Source of the DNA: Synergistaceae bacterium
Lineage (GTDB): Bacteria; Synergistota; Synergistia; Synergistales; Aminobacteriaceae
Direction of reading: 5' to 3'
Assembly (NCBI GenBank): GCA_018436785.1
Contig: JAHDKR010000004.1
Span: 1 to 64,000, forward strand
Length of the DNA stretch: 64,000 nt
The notes under the pieces were generated by a model. The model did no database searches, had not been told where the DNA came from, and saw only the letters and a list, made by a program, of their open reading frames with translations. This document shows, piece by piece, positions 1 to 8,907 of the stretch; the stretch's first letter is position 1, and each line of letters begins with the position of its first letter. The translations under genes were made by a program, and so were the position numbers.

Positions 1-566
1 AGGACGTCGACGAGGAGGCAATAGGCCTTGCCCATCCGATGATGAGGGGCGCGCTGTTGCCCGTGCATCGCAACGTGCAGCTGAAAATGAGCGTAGAGGC
101 GGGAGGAGCTCTGTTTTTTTCAGTGGTGTCCATCTCGAAGGGGTTGGTACGCGATACCCTGCCGCTTCTCTGGGTAACGCCGGTCGGCGAGGCACGCAAG
201 ATTCAGCGGCGGCTTTTTGTCCGCGTTCCGTGTCTTTTAAAAATAGGTTTTTTCCCCCTTGAGGGCGAGAACTACAAACCCGAAAAAGAAGAGTGGATGT
301 ATGTCAACGCGAAGGATATCAGCCTGGGGGGGGTAGGTTTTACTGTTCCCCATGAGAAAGAGCGTCTTTTCCCCGAAAAGACACGCTTTCTGGTGGAGGT
401 CATGCTTCAGGAAAAGAAGTATCTGCTGGTTGGCAAATTAGTAAAAAAAATGCCCAAAAATGAATTGTTGGAGCTGGGAATAGCCTTTGAAGGGGTGCCA
501 GTTTTTGTGGAGAAACCGCTTGGAGGCTACATTCGTCAGCAAGAGCTGGCGGGACGCCAATCATAG
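1..566 (+). CDS. PilZ-domain (YcgR-like) flagellar brake protein, 5' truncated
   Basis: The reading frame is open from the window edge, so the true start lies upstream; an in-frame ATG at 39 is probably internal. About 188 codons are visible. The C-terminal half has the PilZ c-di-GMP-binding signature: an RRLFVR arginine motif followed by DISLGGVGF (D/NxSxxG). The preceding part resembles the YcgR N-terminal domain that contacts the flagellar motor. The family slows the flagellar motor or alters its bias when c-di-GMP is bound. The gene ends 17 bp before cheB, in the usual flhF-flhG-ycgR-che gene order, which supports a motility role. PilZ is clear from sequence; the brake function is inferred. 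Confidence 0.82.
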   Translation, partial: DVDEEAIGLAHPMMRGALLPVHRNVQLKMSVEAGGALFFSVVSISKGLVRDTLPLLWVTPVGEARKIQRRLFVRVPCLLKIGFFPLEGENYKPEKEEWMYVNAKDISLGGVGFTVPHEKERLFPEKTRFLVEVMLQEKKYLLVGKLVKKMPKNELLELGIAFEGVPVFVEKPLGGYIRQQELAGRQS

Positions 567-583
567 AGAGCGAAGGGAATGCT

Positions 584-1666
584 ATGACAGAGTCGAAGAT
601 TCGAGTGCTTGTAGTTGATGATTCCTCCTTTATGAGAAAAGTAATCAGCGACATACTGGGAACGGATCCGCGGATGGAGGTTGTCGGGACAGCTCGGGAC
701 GGAGAAGACGCTCTTCGCAAGATTGAGGAGCTTTCTCCGGCGGTTGTCACACTCGACGTCGAGATGCCCAAAAAAGACGGCTTGGCCACTCTCGAGGAGA
801 TCATGAAGCGCCGTCCTCTTCCTGTGATCATGGTGAGCAGCTTGACGCAGGAGGGCGCGCAGATTACGCTCAGGGCGCTTTCTGCCGGGGCGGTGGATTT
901 TGTCGCCAAGCCTTCGGGGCATGTTTCGCTGAACATGCGGGACGTCTCCGCCGATCTTATTTCAAAAGTACTGGCGGCAAGCACGGCGAAAATCGTCGCT
1001 CCGCGTGAACGGCGGGAACCGCGTGTACAGCCGGTGGCGCCGTCGCCGACGCGCTCAATGGAATCGTTTTCCTCGCGCTGGCGGAAAGGGCGCCCCGAGA
1101 TGGTTGCCATAGCCTCCTCAACCGGCGGTCCCAGAGCGTTGCAACAGGTGCTTTCTCAGATACCCGGGGATTTTCCGGTTCCCATTGTGATTGTGCAGCA
1201 CATGCCGAAGGATTTTACGCTCTCTTTCGCAAAACGACTTGATTCTCTGTCTGAACTTGACGTCGTCGAGGGGGCGGAAGGAACGGATTTGCGTCCGGGG
1301 CTAGCCGTAGTGGCTCCTGGAGGGTATCATATGGTAGTGCGGAAGAAAGCGCCGGGAAAATTCGCTTGCGCTCTTTCCGATGCGCCTCCCCTTCTTTCCG
1401 TCAAGCCGTCGGCGAACATCCTGTTTTTGAGCGTTGCCGACGAGATCGGAGGGAGTACGGTTGGCGTGATTCTCACTGGAATGGGACGGGACGGAGCCGA
1501 CGGTGCTGCCGCGCTCAAGATGAAAGGAGCGCGCATCATCGCAGAGTCTCAGGAGACGTGCGTTGTGTACGGAATGCCGAAGGCTGCGGTGGAACAGGGC
1601 GTTGTGGACGAGCTTCTTCCTTTGTACTCAATACCCGAGGCAATGATCCGAAGCGTGAGAGAATAA
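584..1666 (+). CDS. cheB: CheB chemotaxis methylesterase/glutamine deamidase response regulator
   Basis: This 360-residue protein has a full receiver plus methylesterase architecture. The receiver (about 1-120) has the acidic pair VVDDSS and phosphoacceptor Asp58 in VTLDVEMPKKDG. After a linker rich in basic residues, the CheB catalytic domain carries the triad Ser179 (SSTGGP), His206 (IVQHMP) and Asp303 (GMGRDG). It removes methyl groups from, and deamidates, chemoreceptors after phosphorylation by CheA. It sits 39 bp upstream of cheA in the same operon. Length and motifs are complete, with nothing unusual seen. Confidence 0.97.
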   Translation: MTESKIRVLVVDDSSFMRKVISDILGTDPRMEVVGTARDGEDALRKIEELSPAVVTLDVEMPKKDGLATLEEIMKRRPLPVIMVSSLTQEGAQITLRALSAGAVDFVAKPSGHVSLNMRDVSADLISKVLAASTAKIVAPRERREPRVQPVAPSPTRSMESFSSRWRKGRPEMVAIASSTGGPRALQQVLSQIPGDFPVPIVIVQHMPKDFTLSFAKRLDSLSELDVVEGAEGTDLRPGLAVVAPGGYHMVVRKKAPGKFACALSDAPPLLSVKPSANILFLSVADEIGGSTVGVILTGMGRDGADGAAALKMKGARIIAESQETCVVYGMPKAAVEQGVVDELLPLYSIPEAMIRSVRE

Positions 1667-1705
1667 CGACATGAAAAGACTTTACAAGGCTGGAGATGAT
1701 CTGCC

Positions 1706-3766
1706 ATGACGAATATGGATATGAGCCAGTATATGGGAGCTTTCCTCGACGAAGCGGGGGACAATCTGAAGCACCTCGACGATCTTACGCTCGTGATCGA
1801 AAAAGACCCGGGGAATTCGGAGGCTATCGCCGAGATCTTCCGGTCGGCGCACACCCTCAAAGGGATGTCCGCGACGATGGGGTTCGACAGGATGGCTTCC
1901 CTCACCCACGCCATGGAGGACATGCTCGACGCCGTCCGAAAAGGGGAATATTCATTAAGCGCGGGGGATATCGACCTGCTCTTCCGTTCGCTTGATACGC
2001 TGCAGTCAATGGTCGACGCCATACGGTCGGTTGGAAGCGACGCTTCGGTGGATACCGACGCTCTCGTAAAGTCTATACGAGCCGCGGGGGTTAACAGAGG
2101 AGCTGAACCGCCTGCGGCGGAAGAAAAAGCTCTGAACGACGAGCTCTCCGGCCAGGAGCAGAAGTGGGTGACCGAGGCCGCGGCAATGGGGTTCGGAGTG
2201 TTCGAAGCCTCCGTGACGCTCTCCTCGGACTGCCTTTTGAAGGCTGCCCGGGCATACATGGTTGTCAGCAGGCTTGACGAGATGGGGGATATCATCAAGA
2301 CGGTTCCCCCGGTGGAAGCCCTCGAAAATGAGGAGTTTGCCCATGATTTCCTCGTATACGTTTCTACTCATCACAAGGCGGAGGCATTGAAGGACGCCGT
2401 AAACAGGGTGAGCGAGGTCGCCTCGGTTGAAATACGCGAGCTGTCCGCCTCGCCGGCGGAAGCGGCTTCTGAAGAGGCCGTCACTGTGGCGGCTCAGGGA
2501 CCGACGCCACAGGAGGTTTCAGCCTCGTCGCCTGTCCATGAGGAAAAAACGGCCTCCCCGAAAATGCCTGCGGCAACGCCGCCCCAGCGAAAAACGGAAG
2601 CGGCGAAAAAACAGAGCCAGACGGTTCGAGTCGATATCGGCCGTCTCGATAAGCTCATGAATCTTGTCGGCGAGCTTGTCATCGGGCGCGCCCGCATCGA
2701 GCGCCTCGTGCAGGAGGCGCATCTCCGCGAATTCGACGATCCGCTCTCTCAGCTCGGCCGGATTTCCGGCGATATCCAGGAGCTCGTGACGAAACTGCGC
2801 ATGGTCCCCGTCTCCTTTATTTTCGAGCGTTTCCCCCGCCTTGTCCGCGATCTTTCAAAGACGCTCGGCAAGGAGATTGAACTGGTGATGGAAGGGCAGG
2901 AGACGGAGCTCGACCGGACGGTGATCGACGAGATCGGCGAGCCGATGGTGCATATCATCAGAAACTCCATCGACCACGGTATCGAGAAGACAGAGGACCG
3001 TAAAAAAGCTGGCAAGCCCTCCAAGGGTATCATCAAAATATCCGCATACCAGGAGGGGAGCGGCGTTATCATCGAGGTCACCGACGACGGCAAGGGAATC
3101 GACGCTGCCAAGGTCCGTGCGAAGGCGCTTGCGAACGGCGTCATCACCGAAGAAGAGTCTGCCGCCATGAGCGACGAGGAGGTTGTCCACCTTATCTTCC
3201 TTCCCGGTTTCAGCATGGCGGAGAAGATCACGGATGTCTCCGGCAGGGGCGTGGGAATGGACGCGGTCAAGACGAAGGTTGAATCGCTCGGCGGGCAGTT
3301 CGATATTTCGACCGAGCTGGGCGTCGGTACGCGCGTTTTCGTCAGACTGCCATTGACGCTTGCGATCGTCCTCGCGCTTTTGATCAAGGTTGGTGAGGAG
3401 ACGTACGCGCTGCCCCTGGAGAACGTCGAGGAGACCATCCTCGTGAAGAAGGAAAACGTCAAGACGGTCCACGGTACTCCTGCCACGCTGCTTCGGGGAG
3501 AAGTGCTCACACTCTGCGATCTTTCGAAAATGCTCCATACGCCGCGAGCCTCCGGCGAGGAGAACGACGAGTACCCCGTGGTCGTCGTCAAAACAGGGAA
3601 GACGCGAGTCGGCTTCATTGTCGACGAGCTGATCGGCCAGCAGGATATCGTCATCAAGTCGCTCGGCCGGTTCCTCTCGAAGATCAAGGGGATTGCGGGC
3701 GCCACCATTTTGGGCGACGGCAACGTGGCGCTCATTCTGGACGTGGCCGGTCTGCACGGCAGATAA
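1706..3766 (+). CDS. cheA: CheA chemotaxis sensor histidine kinase
   Basis: A 686-residue multidomain kinase. The N-terminal HPt domain carries the phosphorylated His49 in RSAHTLKG. A CheY-binding P2-like region spans roughly 155-250 and a Pro/Ala/Glu-rich linker follows. The dimerisation helix pair begins near LMNLVGELVIGRARI. The HATPase domain shows the N-box HIIRNSIDHG and the G boxes DDGKGID and GRGVGMD. The C-terminal P5 CheW-like domain contains ALPLENVEE. It phosphorylates CheY and CheB in response to receptor state. No cheW gene follows it, so the coupling protein must be encoded elsewhere. Confidence 0.97.
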   Translation: MTNMDMSQYMGAFLDEAGDNLKHLDDLTLVIEKDPGNSEAIAEIFRSAHTLKGMSATMGFDRMASLTHAMEDMLDAVRKGEYSLSAGDIDLLFRSLDTLQSMVDAIRSVGSDASVDTDALVKSIRAAGVNRGAEPPAAEEKALNDELSGQEQKWVTEAAAMGFGVFEASVTLSSDCLLKAARAYMVVSRLDEMGDIIKTVPPVEALENEEFAHDFLVYVSTHHKAEALKDAVNRVSEVASVEIRELSASPAEAASEEAVTVAAQGPTPQEVSASSPVHEEKTASPKMPAATPPQRKTEAAKKQSQTVRVDIGRLDKLMNLVGELVIGRARIERLVQEAHLREFDDPLSQLGRISGDIQELVTKLRMVPVSFIFERFPRLVRDLSKTLGKEIELVMEGQETELDRTVIDEIGEPMVHIIRNSIDHGIEKTEDRKKAGKPSKGIIKISAYQEGSGVIIEVTDDGKGIDAAKVRAKALANGVITEEESAAMSDEEVVHLIFLPGFSMAEKITDVSGRGVGMDAVKTKVESLGGQFDISTELGVGTRVFVRLPLTLAIVLALLIKVGEETYALPLENVEETILVKKENVKTVHGTPATLLRGEVLTLCDLSKMLHTPRASGEENDEYPVVVVKTGKTRVGFIVDELIGQQDIVIKSLGRFLSKIKGIAGATILGDGNVALILDVAGLHGR

Positions 3767-3794
3767 ATACAGAAGGAAGGACGCGGCATACCTC

Positions 3795-4421
3795 ATGGAT
3801 ATGGAAAATTTCAGCAACATGCAGCTGGATGCCATGCGCGAAGTCGGCAACATCGGTGCGGGAAACGCCGCGACCGCACTCTCCGTCATGCTCTCCCGCT
3901 TAGTGGATATGGATGTTCCAAAAGCGGAACTGGTCTCGATCTACGAACTGGCGGAGTATTACGGGGATCCCCTCAAGCCGGTTTCCGCCGTTTTTGTCCG
4001 CTCGGAAGGGGAGTTTACGTGCAGTCTTATTTTCTTTCAGGACGAGGAGGACGCGCAAAGCCTCGTGGATCTCTTAATAAGCCAGCAGATGGCCGGTATG
4101 GCGCTTGACGATATTCCGCCGGAGATGCGGGACAGCGCGCTCACCGAGGTCGGGAATATCATCCTGAGCTCTTTCCTGAACGCCATCAACGTCCTCATGG
4201 GGGGAACGCACAGCATTTCCGTTCCCGGAGTTGCCCACGACATGATGGGATCCATACTCCAGGTGATCGCCTCCATCTTCGGGCAGACTGGCGAGTACGC
4301 CCTTATCGTCGATACGACGCTCAAGGTCGGCGATATCGAAAAAAATGTCTCCGGAAAGGTTGTCATGCTTCCTGATCCAGGGTCGCTTGAAATCCTCTTC
4401 AGAAAGCTGCAGGTGCTCTGA
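3795..4421 (+). CDS. cheC: CheC, CheY-P phosphatase
   Basis: 208 residues from the ATG at 3795, preceded by AAGGAAGG about 14 bp upstream; a second ATG at 3801 is also possible. Both CheC active-site helices are present: Glu16/Asn19 in REVGNIGAGN and Glu118/Asn121 in TEVGNIILSS, the E-x2-N pattern that positions water for CheY-P hydrolysis. CheC dephosphorylates CheY-P and in Bacillus/Thermotoga is activated by CheD, whose gene follows 3 bp downstream. Two intact active sites suggest CheC rather than the CheX or FliY branches. Confidence 0.95.
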   Translation: MDMENFSNMQLDAMREVGNIGAGNAATALSVMLSRLVDMDVPKAELVSIYELAEYYGDPLKPVSAVFVRSEGEFTCSLIFFQDEEDAQSLVDLLISQQMAGMALDDIPPEMRDSALTEVGNIILSSFLNAINVLMGGTHSISVPGVAHDMMGSILQVIASIFGQTGEYALIVDTTLKVGDIEKNVSGKVVMLPDPGSLEILFRKLQVL

Positions 4422-4424
4422 GTC

Positions 4425-4919
4425 ATGGAAAAAGCCCATCATGTGGGAATGGCGGATCTCATCGTTGTCTCCTCCCCAGAGATGTTGATGACGCTTGGAC
4501 TGGGTTCGTGCATCGGTCTTGTTCTTTACGACCAGACGGCAAAGGTCGCCGGCATGGTGCATATCATGTTGCCCGACAGCCGGGGCGCCGGAGCGAAAGC
4601 AGCGGAAAAACCGGGGAAATTCGCCGATACGGCGGTGCCGGCGTTGATCAATGCGGTGTGCGCGAAGGGAGCGCTTCGCACACGGCTGAAGGCAAAACTT
4701 GCCGGAGGTTCGCAGATGTTTGCCCTTCCGGGCGCCGAGACGGATTTTCTCGCCGTCGGAAGCCGGAATGCAAAGGAGACGGTCGATCTGCTGAAAAAGA
4801 CGGGTATTCCTCTCGTGAACTCCGATGTGGGAGGGAACAAGGGGCGTACCGTTGAATTTTCCACGGTGACGTGGATGCTTACCGTCAAAGTGCTCGGAAA
4901 GGGGAAAACCGAGATTTGA
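4425..4919 (+). CDS. cheD: CheD chemoreceptor glutamine deamidase
   Basis: 164 residues, matching the family length. The papain-like catalytic residues are recognisable: Thr23 and Cys29 in MTLGLGSCIG and His46 in GMVHIMLP. CheD deamidates receptor glutamines and also binds CheC, with the partition depending on CheY-P, giving a feedback loop for adaptation. The start lies 3 bp after the cheC stop, so the two are translationally coupled. Complete, with no missing residues. Confidence 0.95.
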   Translation: MEKAHHVGMADLIVVSSPEMLMTLGLGSCIGLVLYDQTAKVAGMVHIMLPDSRGAGAKAAEKPGKFADTAVPALINAVCAKGALRTRLKAKLAGGSQMFALPGAETDFLAVGSRNAKETVDLLKKTGIPLVNSDVGGNKGRTVEFSTVTWMLTVKVLGKGKTEI

Positions 4920-4945
4920 CGGAGTTCTCGAAGGGAGAGGAGCGC

Positions 4946-6079
4946 ATGGAACAGGATTTAGAGGAAGCCCGGTCCCACGTGGAGCCTGACGTTCAGGTTT
5001 CTGAGGACTATTCTCCTTCTTTGCCGGAGCAGGAAGCGACGGAGCAAAAGCGTACGCTTTTCGATTCGCTTCCTTCAGAGTCGGTGCAGGAGCTGTGCGT
5101 CCTTTTCGGCTGTACCCGCGAGGCGCTCGAGGCGATTCTCTCCACTTCTTCGGGTGATCCGGCCCATATTATCTCCCTGGTGCAGTCACTCTCCCCCGCC
5201 TTTATCGCTATCAAGCTTCGTTTCGAGACCCGAAAAAGAGGTGAACTGGGCGGCGCGGCCTGCATCATCGCCAAAGGGAGTTCCGGGGAATTTCTGGACC
5301 AGACGTTATGGGTCAGTTCCAGGGAGCTGCCCTCCTCCTTCAGTATAAACGCCGACTGGGAAGCTGTTCGGAACGGCATCCAAAAGATGGGGAACAATCC
5401 GGACAGAGGTCTCTTCCCCAAGATTCTCAAGGTACTGCGGGATGTTTTCAGCCCGACCGCGGTAAACGCGCTTTTCTCCTCGCCGTCGGCGAAGGAGAAG
5501 ATTATCACCTCGCTTGAGAAGGCGTTTGTAGATCTCTACCACAATGAAGCCGTCATCGAAATGAAGATTGAGACGTTCAATTGGGCTCGTCTGGAAATGG
5601 CGGGTTTAGGAGAGTCCAGGGAGCCCGTTGCAGCGGAGAAGGCGCCGGAGCCGGCTCATTCTTCCCTCCCCGGGTCTGTCGGGACGATCCAGATACTCTG
5701 CAAACCCCTTCTCGACCCGGTAAAGGGGAAGGCTGTTTCTGATCTTGTGCCGGGGGACCTTCTTATGGTCGAAATCGAAAAGACCGGGGGCCTCTCGGGA
5801 ATAATTACCAAGATCCTTGACCGTGCCGGGGAACGGCCGATTTTTCCGGTGATATCGGTGGAAAAGCTGCCCAGCGGTCAGTCGCTTATCAAGCTTTCTG
5901 TAAGCAAAGGGATAGAGGGGGTTGCCAAAATAGGCGCGGATTTGCGCCTGAAGACGGCGCCGGCCTTTTCATTCAGCGGTGCGCAAGGAGAGATCCCGGG
6001 GATCGTGAAGAAGTTTTTCATGGCCTTGCTTTTCTTTTTCGGGGGCGTCGTGCTATTGTATTGGATATTCCGAAACTAG
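4946..6079 (+). CDS. Unknown C-terminally anchored protein of the che operon
   Basis: 377 residues from the ATG at 4946, chosen because GGGAGAGG lies 6-13 bp upstream; longer starts would overlap cheD. The N-terminus is acidic and probably disordered. Residues about 40-215 look alpha-helical. A beta-rich segment near 250-345 contains PVKGKAVSDLVPGDLLMVEI. A single transmembrane helix closes the protein (FFMALLFFFGGVVLLYWIF), so it is probably a tail-anchored protein with a cytoplasmic body. I do not recognise the family. Position between cheD and the flagellar sigma gene suggests a motility role, in the neighbourhood where Bacillus has swrB, though no similarity to SwrB is visible. Confidence 0.8.
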   Translation: MEQDLEEARSHVEPDVQVSEDYSPSLPEQEATEQKRTLFDSLPSESVQELCVLFGCTREALEAILSTSSGDPAHIISLVQSLSPAFIAIKLRFETRKRGELGGAACIIAKGSSGEFLDQTLWVSSRELPSSFSINADWEAVRNGIQKMGNNPDRGLFPKILKVLRDVFSPTAVNALFSSPSAKEKIITSLEKAFVDLYHNEAVIEMKIETFNWARLEMAGLGESREPVAAEKAPEPAHSSLPGSVGTIQILCKPLLDPVKGKAVSDLVPGDLLMVEIEKTGGLSGIITKILDRAGERPIFPVISVEKLPSGQSLIKLSVSKGIEGVAKIGADLRLKTAPAFSFSGAQGEIPGIVKKFFMALLFFFGGVVLLYWIFRN

Positions 6080-6091
6080 GGAGGCGTTCCG

Positions 6092-6844
6092 TTGGTTTTA
6101 AAATCCTCCGATGCCGAGCTTTGGACAGAGTACCTGGCCGCCAGGGACGAGCGAAACAAGGAAAAAATCGTCAAACGATACTTGCCTCTGGTAAAGTATG
6201 TTGTGGCGCGTATGGCTGTTTCTCCTCCTTCCGGGCTGGATTATGACGATCTCCTGAGTTTCGGCGTTTTTGGTCTTCTGGACGCGATCGACCGGTTTGA
6301 CATCTCCAAAGGTTTCTCCTTCCAGACATTTGCCGTTCCCCGGATACGAGGGGCGATTCTCGACGAACTGCGGAAGTATGACTGGATTTCCAGAACGGGG
6401 CGGGAGAAGCTGCAGAAGTTGGGGAGGGCTATGGAGACGGTGTTGCAGGAGAAGGGCTCTCTCTCCGACAGCGCGCTCATGGAGGCCATGGAAATGGAAG
6501 AGAAAGAGTATCGTGAAGCCTTGGAGCTGTCGAGCAGAAGCTATATCGTTTCTCTCGACGAAGTGCTTGCGTTGGACGACGGGGATGTAAGCCGCGAGGG
6601 AATCATCCCGGATGAAAGCGCGGGAGCGGGTGAACTTCTCGAAGACGAGGACGAGGTCGCCCGCGTTTCTGCGGCGCTGAAGTCTCTTCCCGAGAGGGAG
6701 ATGCAGGTAATTTCTCTGTACTACTACGAAGGGCTGACCCTGAAGGAGATCGGCAATATCCTCGGAGTAACCGAATCCAGGGTATCACAGATTCACGGCA
6801 AGGCGCTTGCTTCTCTTCGTACTTTTCTTGTTGTCCGGACGTAG
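6092..6844 (+). CDS. FliA/WhiG/SigD-family RNA polymerase sigma-28 factor
   Basis: 250 residues from a TTG start at 6092 with AGGGAGG ending about 7 bp upstream. Region 2 includes YDDLLSFGVFGLLDAIDRFD and the FliA-type stretch FQTFAVPRIRGAILDELR; region 3 begins DWISRTGREK; region 4 has the helix-turn-helix LTLKEIGNILGVTESRVSQ. This is the flagellar sigma-28 family, which transcribes late motility and chemotaxis genes. Placement after cheD matches the Bacillus fla/che operon, where sigD follows cheD. I found no convincing sigma-28 promoter in the window. Confidence 0.93.
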   Translation: MVLKSSDAELWTEYLAARDERNKEKIVKRYLPLVKYVVARMAVSPPSGLDYDDLLSFGVFGLLDAIDRFDISKGFSFQTFAVPRIRGAILDELRKYDWISRTGREKLQKLGRAMETVLQEKGSLSDSALMEAMEMEEKEYREALELSSRSYIVSLDEVLALDDGDVSREGIIPDESAGAGELLEDEDEVARVSAALKSLPEREMQVISLYYYEGLTLKEIGNILGVTESRVSQIHGKALASLRTFLVVRT

Positions 6845-6945
6845 GCTTCCGGCGAGGAAAGAGAGGGGTTTTTCGGATTTTTCCCGCAGAACTTTCGCTG
6901 TTACTGATTCATACTTAAAAAGCAACGCGTCGGGGAGGGGAGTTC

Positions 6946-8541
6946 ATGGCAATCGACAAGTTCCGAATGGAGGTCCGCGAGGATGGTATTTACCTTGCGG
7001 CGCAGGAGGATGCCGAATTTTCAGTACCCTCGATTGTCGGCTTTCTGAAATCCAAAGGAGTCGAGAATTTTAATGCGGCCGCCATTAGCTCTCTTGCTCA
7101 TGAGAGACTGACGAGCCCCGTAAAGGTTGCCGAGAGAGATCCTGCCCTGGAGAAGGACGCGGAGTTCGATGTGCGGGTGAGTTCGGACGGCCTGCTTGCA
7201 GAGCTTTGGATTGAGCCTCCATTTGCGGACAAACCATGGCCGACTCTGGACCAGGCGCTTTCCTTTCTGCAGGAAAAAGGGGTTGTCGAGGGGATCGACC
7301 GGGAAGTCATCGCTTCGATGCTCTCCGAGAAGAACGCCCGGACATGGGTTCCGGTTGCGAACGGCGTCTCTCCCGTCGACGGAGAGGATGCTGAGATAGA
7401 ATACATGGTAGAATTCGGCAGTGCAAAGCCGAAGGAGGAAGACGAGCAGGGCAGGGTGGACCTGAAGAACCTCAGCTCAGTAACGGTGATTTTAAAGGAC
7501 CAGTTACTTGCGACGAAGATCCCCCCTACGGAAGGCGCCCCGGGGGTCACGGTCAAAGGCGTTCCGCTCAAGGCGAAGAACGGAAAAGATCGCCCGCTTC
7601 CTGCCGGCGCAGGAACGTACGCATCGGAGGACGGCCTTTCGCTCCATTCCATGATCGACGGGAATCTTGTGCTTAAGGGGAATAAATTGAATGTTGTTCC
7701 CGTATTTCAGGTCGACGGCGACGTGGACTACAGCGTGGGGAATATCGACTTCATCGGCGCGGTGCTCGTCAACGGCGCGGTCCGGGAAGGTTTCGAGATC
7801 AAGACCTCTGGAAACATAGAGATTCGCGGCGTGGTCGAGGGAGCGCGCCTCGTCAGCAAGGGGAATATCCTGATCAGCGGCGGAGTCAGAGGGATGAACA
7901 AGGCCTTTCTGGATGCTACGGGCGATGTGACGGCAGGGTTCATCGACCAGGCAAAGGTGCGGAGCGGAAAGGATATTTCGGTGACGAACGCTGTGCTGCA
8001 TAGCGATCTGGCCGCTCACGGAAAGATCAGCGTTCTCGGCGGTAACAAGGCGCAGATCGCCGGCGGGAAGATCCAGGCCGGACTTGAGGTTGTCTGCCTT
8101 ACGCTCGGGAGCGAAATGGGGACCAAGACCGAGGTGATTGTAGGCGTGCTGCCGGAGATCACCGAACGAAAGAAAGAGATCCTCGCGCTCTTGGCCGAGA
8201 CGGAAGAGAAGGCGGCCAAGGTGGAGGCGAATCTGGGATTTTTAAAGAAGGCCGAAGCGATCGAACAGCTTGACGAGAATAAGCGGGCGCTTATGATCAG
8301 TCTCACAAAGGCGAAGTTCCAGATGCAGAGCCAGATCAATACAGCTCGCGATGAGCTGAAGATAATAGAGGAACAGATGGAGAGCAGCAAGACGAGAGGG
8401 TGTGTGCGAGTCAAGGGACACTGCTACCCAGGAACTACGGTCTCCATAAGAGGAATGACGTATATCGTCCGGGAAAAGCAGCAGTTCTGCGCTTTTGTCT
8501 ACGATGAGGGAGAGATCAGAGTAAAACCCTACGACTACTAA
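6946..8541 (+). CDS. FapA family (DUF342) flagellar-operon protein
   Basis: 531 residues from an ATG preceded by GGGGAGGGGAG. The central part has the DUF342 beta-helical repeats (for example GNIEIRGVVEGARLVSKGNI and GDVTAGFIDQAKVRSGKDI). A long coiled coil spans about 400-480, and a short C-terminal beta segment follows. FapA-type polymerisation/coiled-coil proteins are frequently encoded beside sigma-28 and che genes; a Vibrio homologue affects polar localisation of FlhF and flagellar number. Family assignment rests on the repeat pattern and position; the molecular role is inferred. Confidence 0.85.
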   Translation: MAIDKFRMEVREDGIYLAAQEDAEFSVPSIVGFLKSKGVENFNAAAISSLAHERLTSPVKVAERDPALEKDAEFDVRVSSDGLLAELWIEPPFADKPWPTLDQALSFLQEKGVVEGIDREVIASMLSEKNARTWVPVANGVSPVDGEDAEIEYMVEFGSAKPKEEDEQGRVDLKNLSSVTVILKDQLLATKIPPTEGAPGVTVKGVPLKAKNGKDRPLPAGAGTYASEDGLSLHSMIDGNLVLKGNKLNVVPVFQVDGDVDYSVGNIDFIGAVLVNGAVREGFEIKTSGNIEIRGVVEGARLVSKGNILISGGVRGMNKAFLDATGDVTAGFIDQAKVRSGKDISVTNAVLHSDLAAHGKISVLGGNKAQIAGGKIQAGLEVVCLTLGSEMGTKTEVIVGVLPEITERKKEILALLAETEEKAAKVEANLGFLKKAEAIEQLDENKRALMISLTKAKFQMQSQINTARDELKIIEEQMESSKTRGCVRVKGHCYPGTTVSIRGMTYIVREKQQFCAFVYDEGEIRVKPYDY

Positions 8542-8580
8542 ACCAAACGCCGACGACTTGCAGGAAGGAGGGGGAGATCT

Positions 8581-8907
8581 ATGGTTACGCCGGTGAATCT
8601 GCAACTGTCCCACTGGAATTTGGAACACACGGCCCAGCAGACGCGGGACCCTTCCGCGATGGCTGCGCAGGCCGGCAGACAGGGGGAGACGGTCGCTGCG
8701 GCCGAGCATAGAGATATCTCGGTGCAGGCGGCCGACTCCTCCGCCGAAGAAGAACGGCTCGGAAGGAAGAAACGGCGTGAAGACGAGGAACAAAGAGGCG
8801 GAGGTCAAGGAAGAGGACGGAAGGGAAAAAACACCCTGGAAGCAGAGGGTGAGGAAGCGCTTTCCTCTTCTCCCGCCGATACCGGTAAGTTTGATCTGTA
8901 CGCCTGA
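8581..8907 (+). CDS. Small hydrophilic protein of unknown function
   Basis: 108 residues with a strong ribosome-binding site (AAGGAGGGGG, 8564-8573) before the ATG. The sequence is very polar: a Gln/Ala/Glu-rich first half, then an Arg/Lys/Gly/Glu-rich stretch (about 60-83) and an acidic tail. No transmembrane segment or recognisable domain. Its stop at 8905-8907 abuts the TTG start of the next gene, so it is the middle gene of a fapA-linked operon. Low complexity suggests a disordered protein; position suggests, but does not prove, a flagellar link. Confidence 0.65.
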   Translation: MVTPVNLQLSHWNLEHTAQQTRDPSAMAAQAGRQGETVAAAEHRDISVQAADSSAEEERLGRKKRREDEEQRGGGQGRGRKGKNTLEAEGEEALSSSPADTGKFDLYA

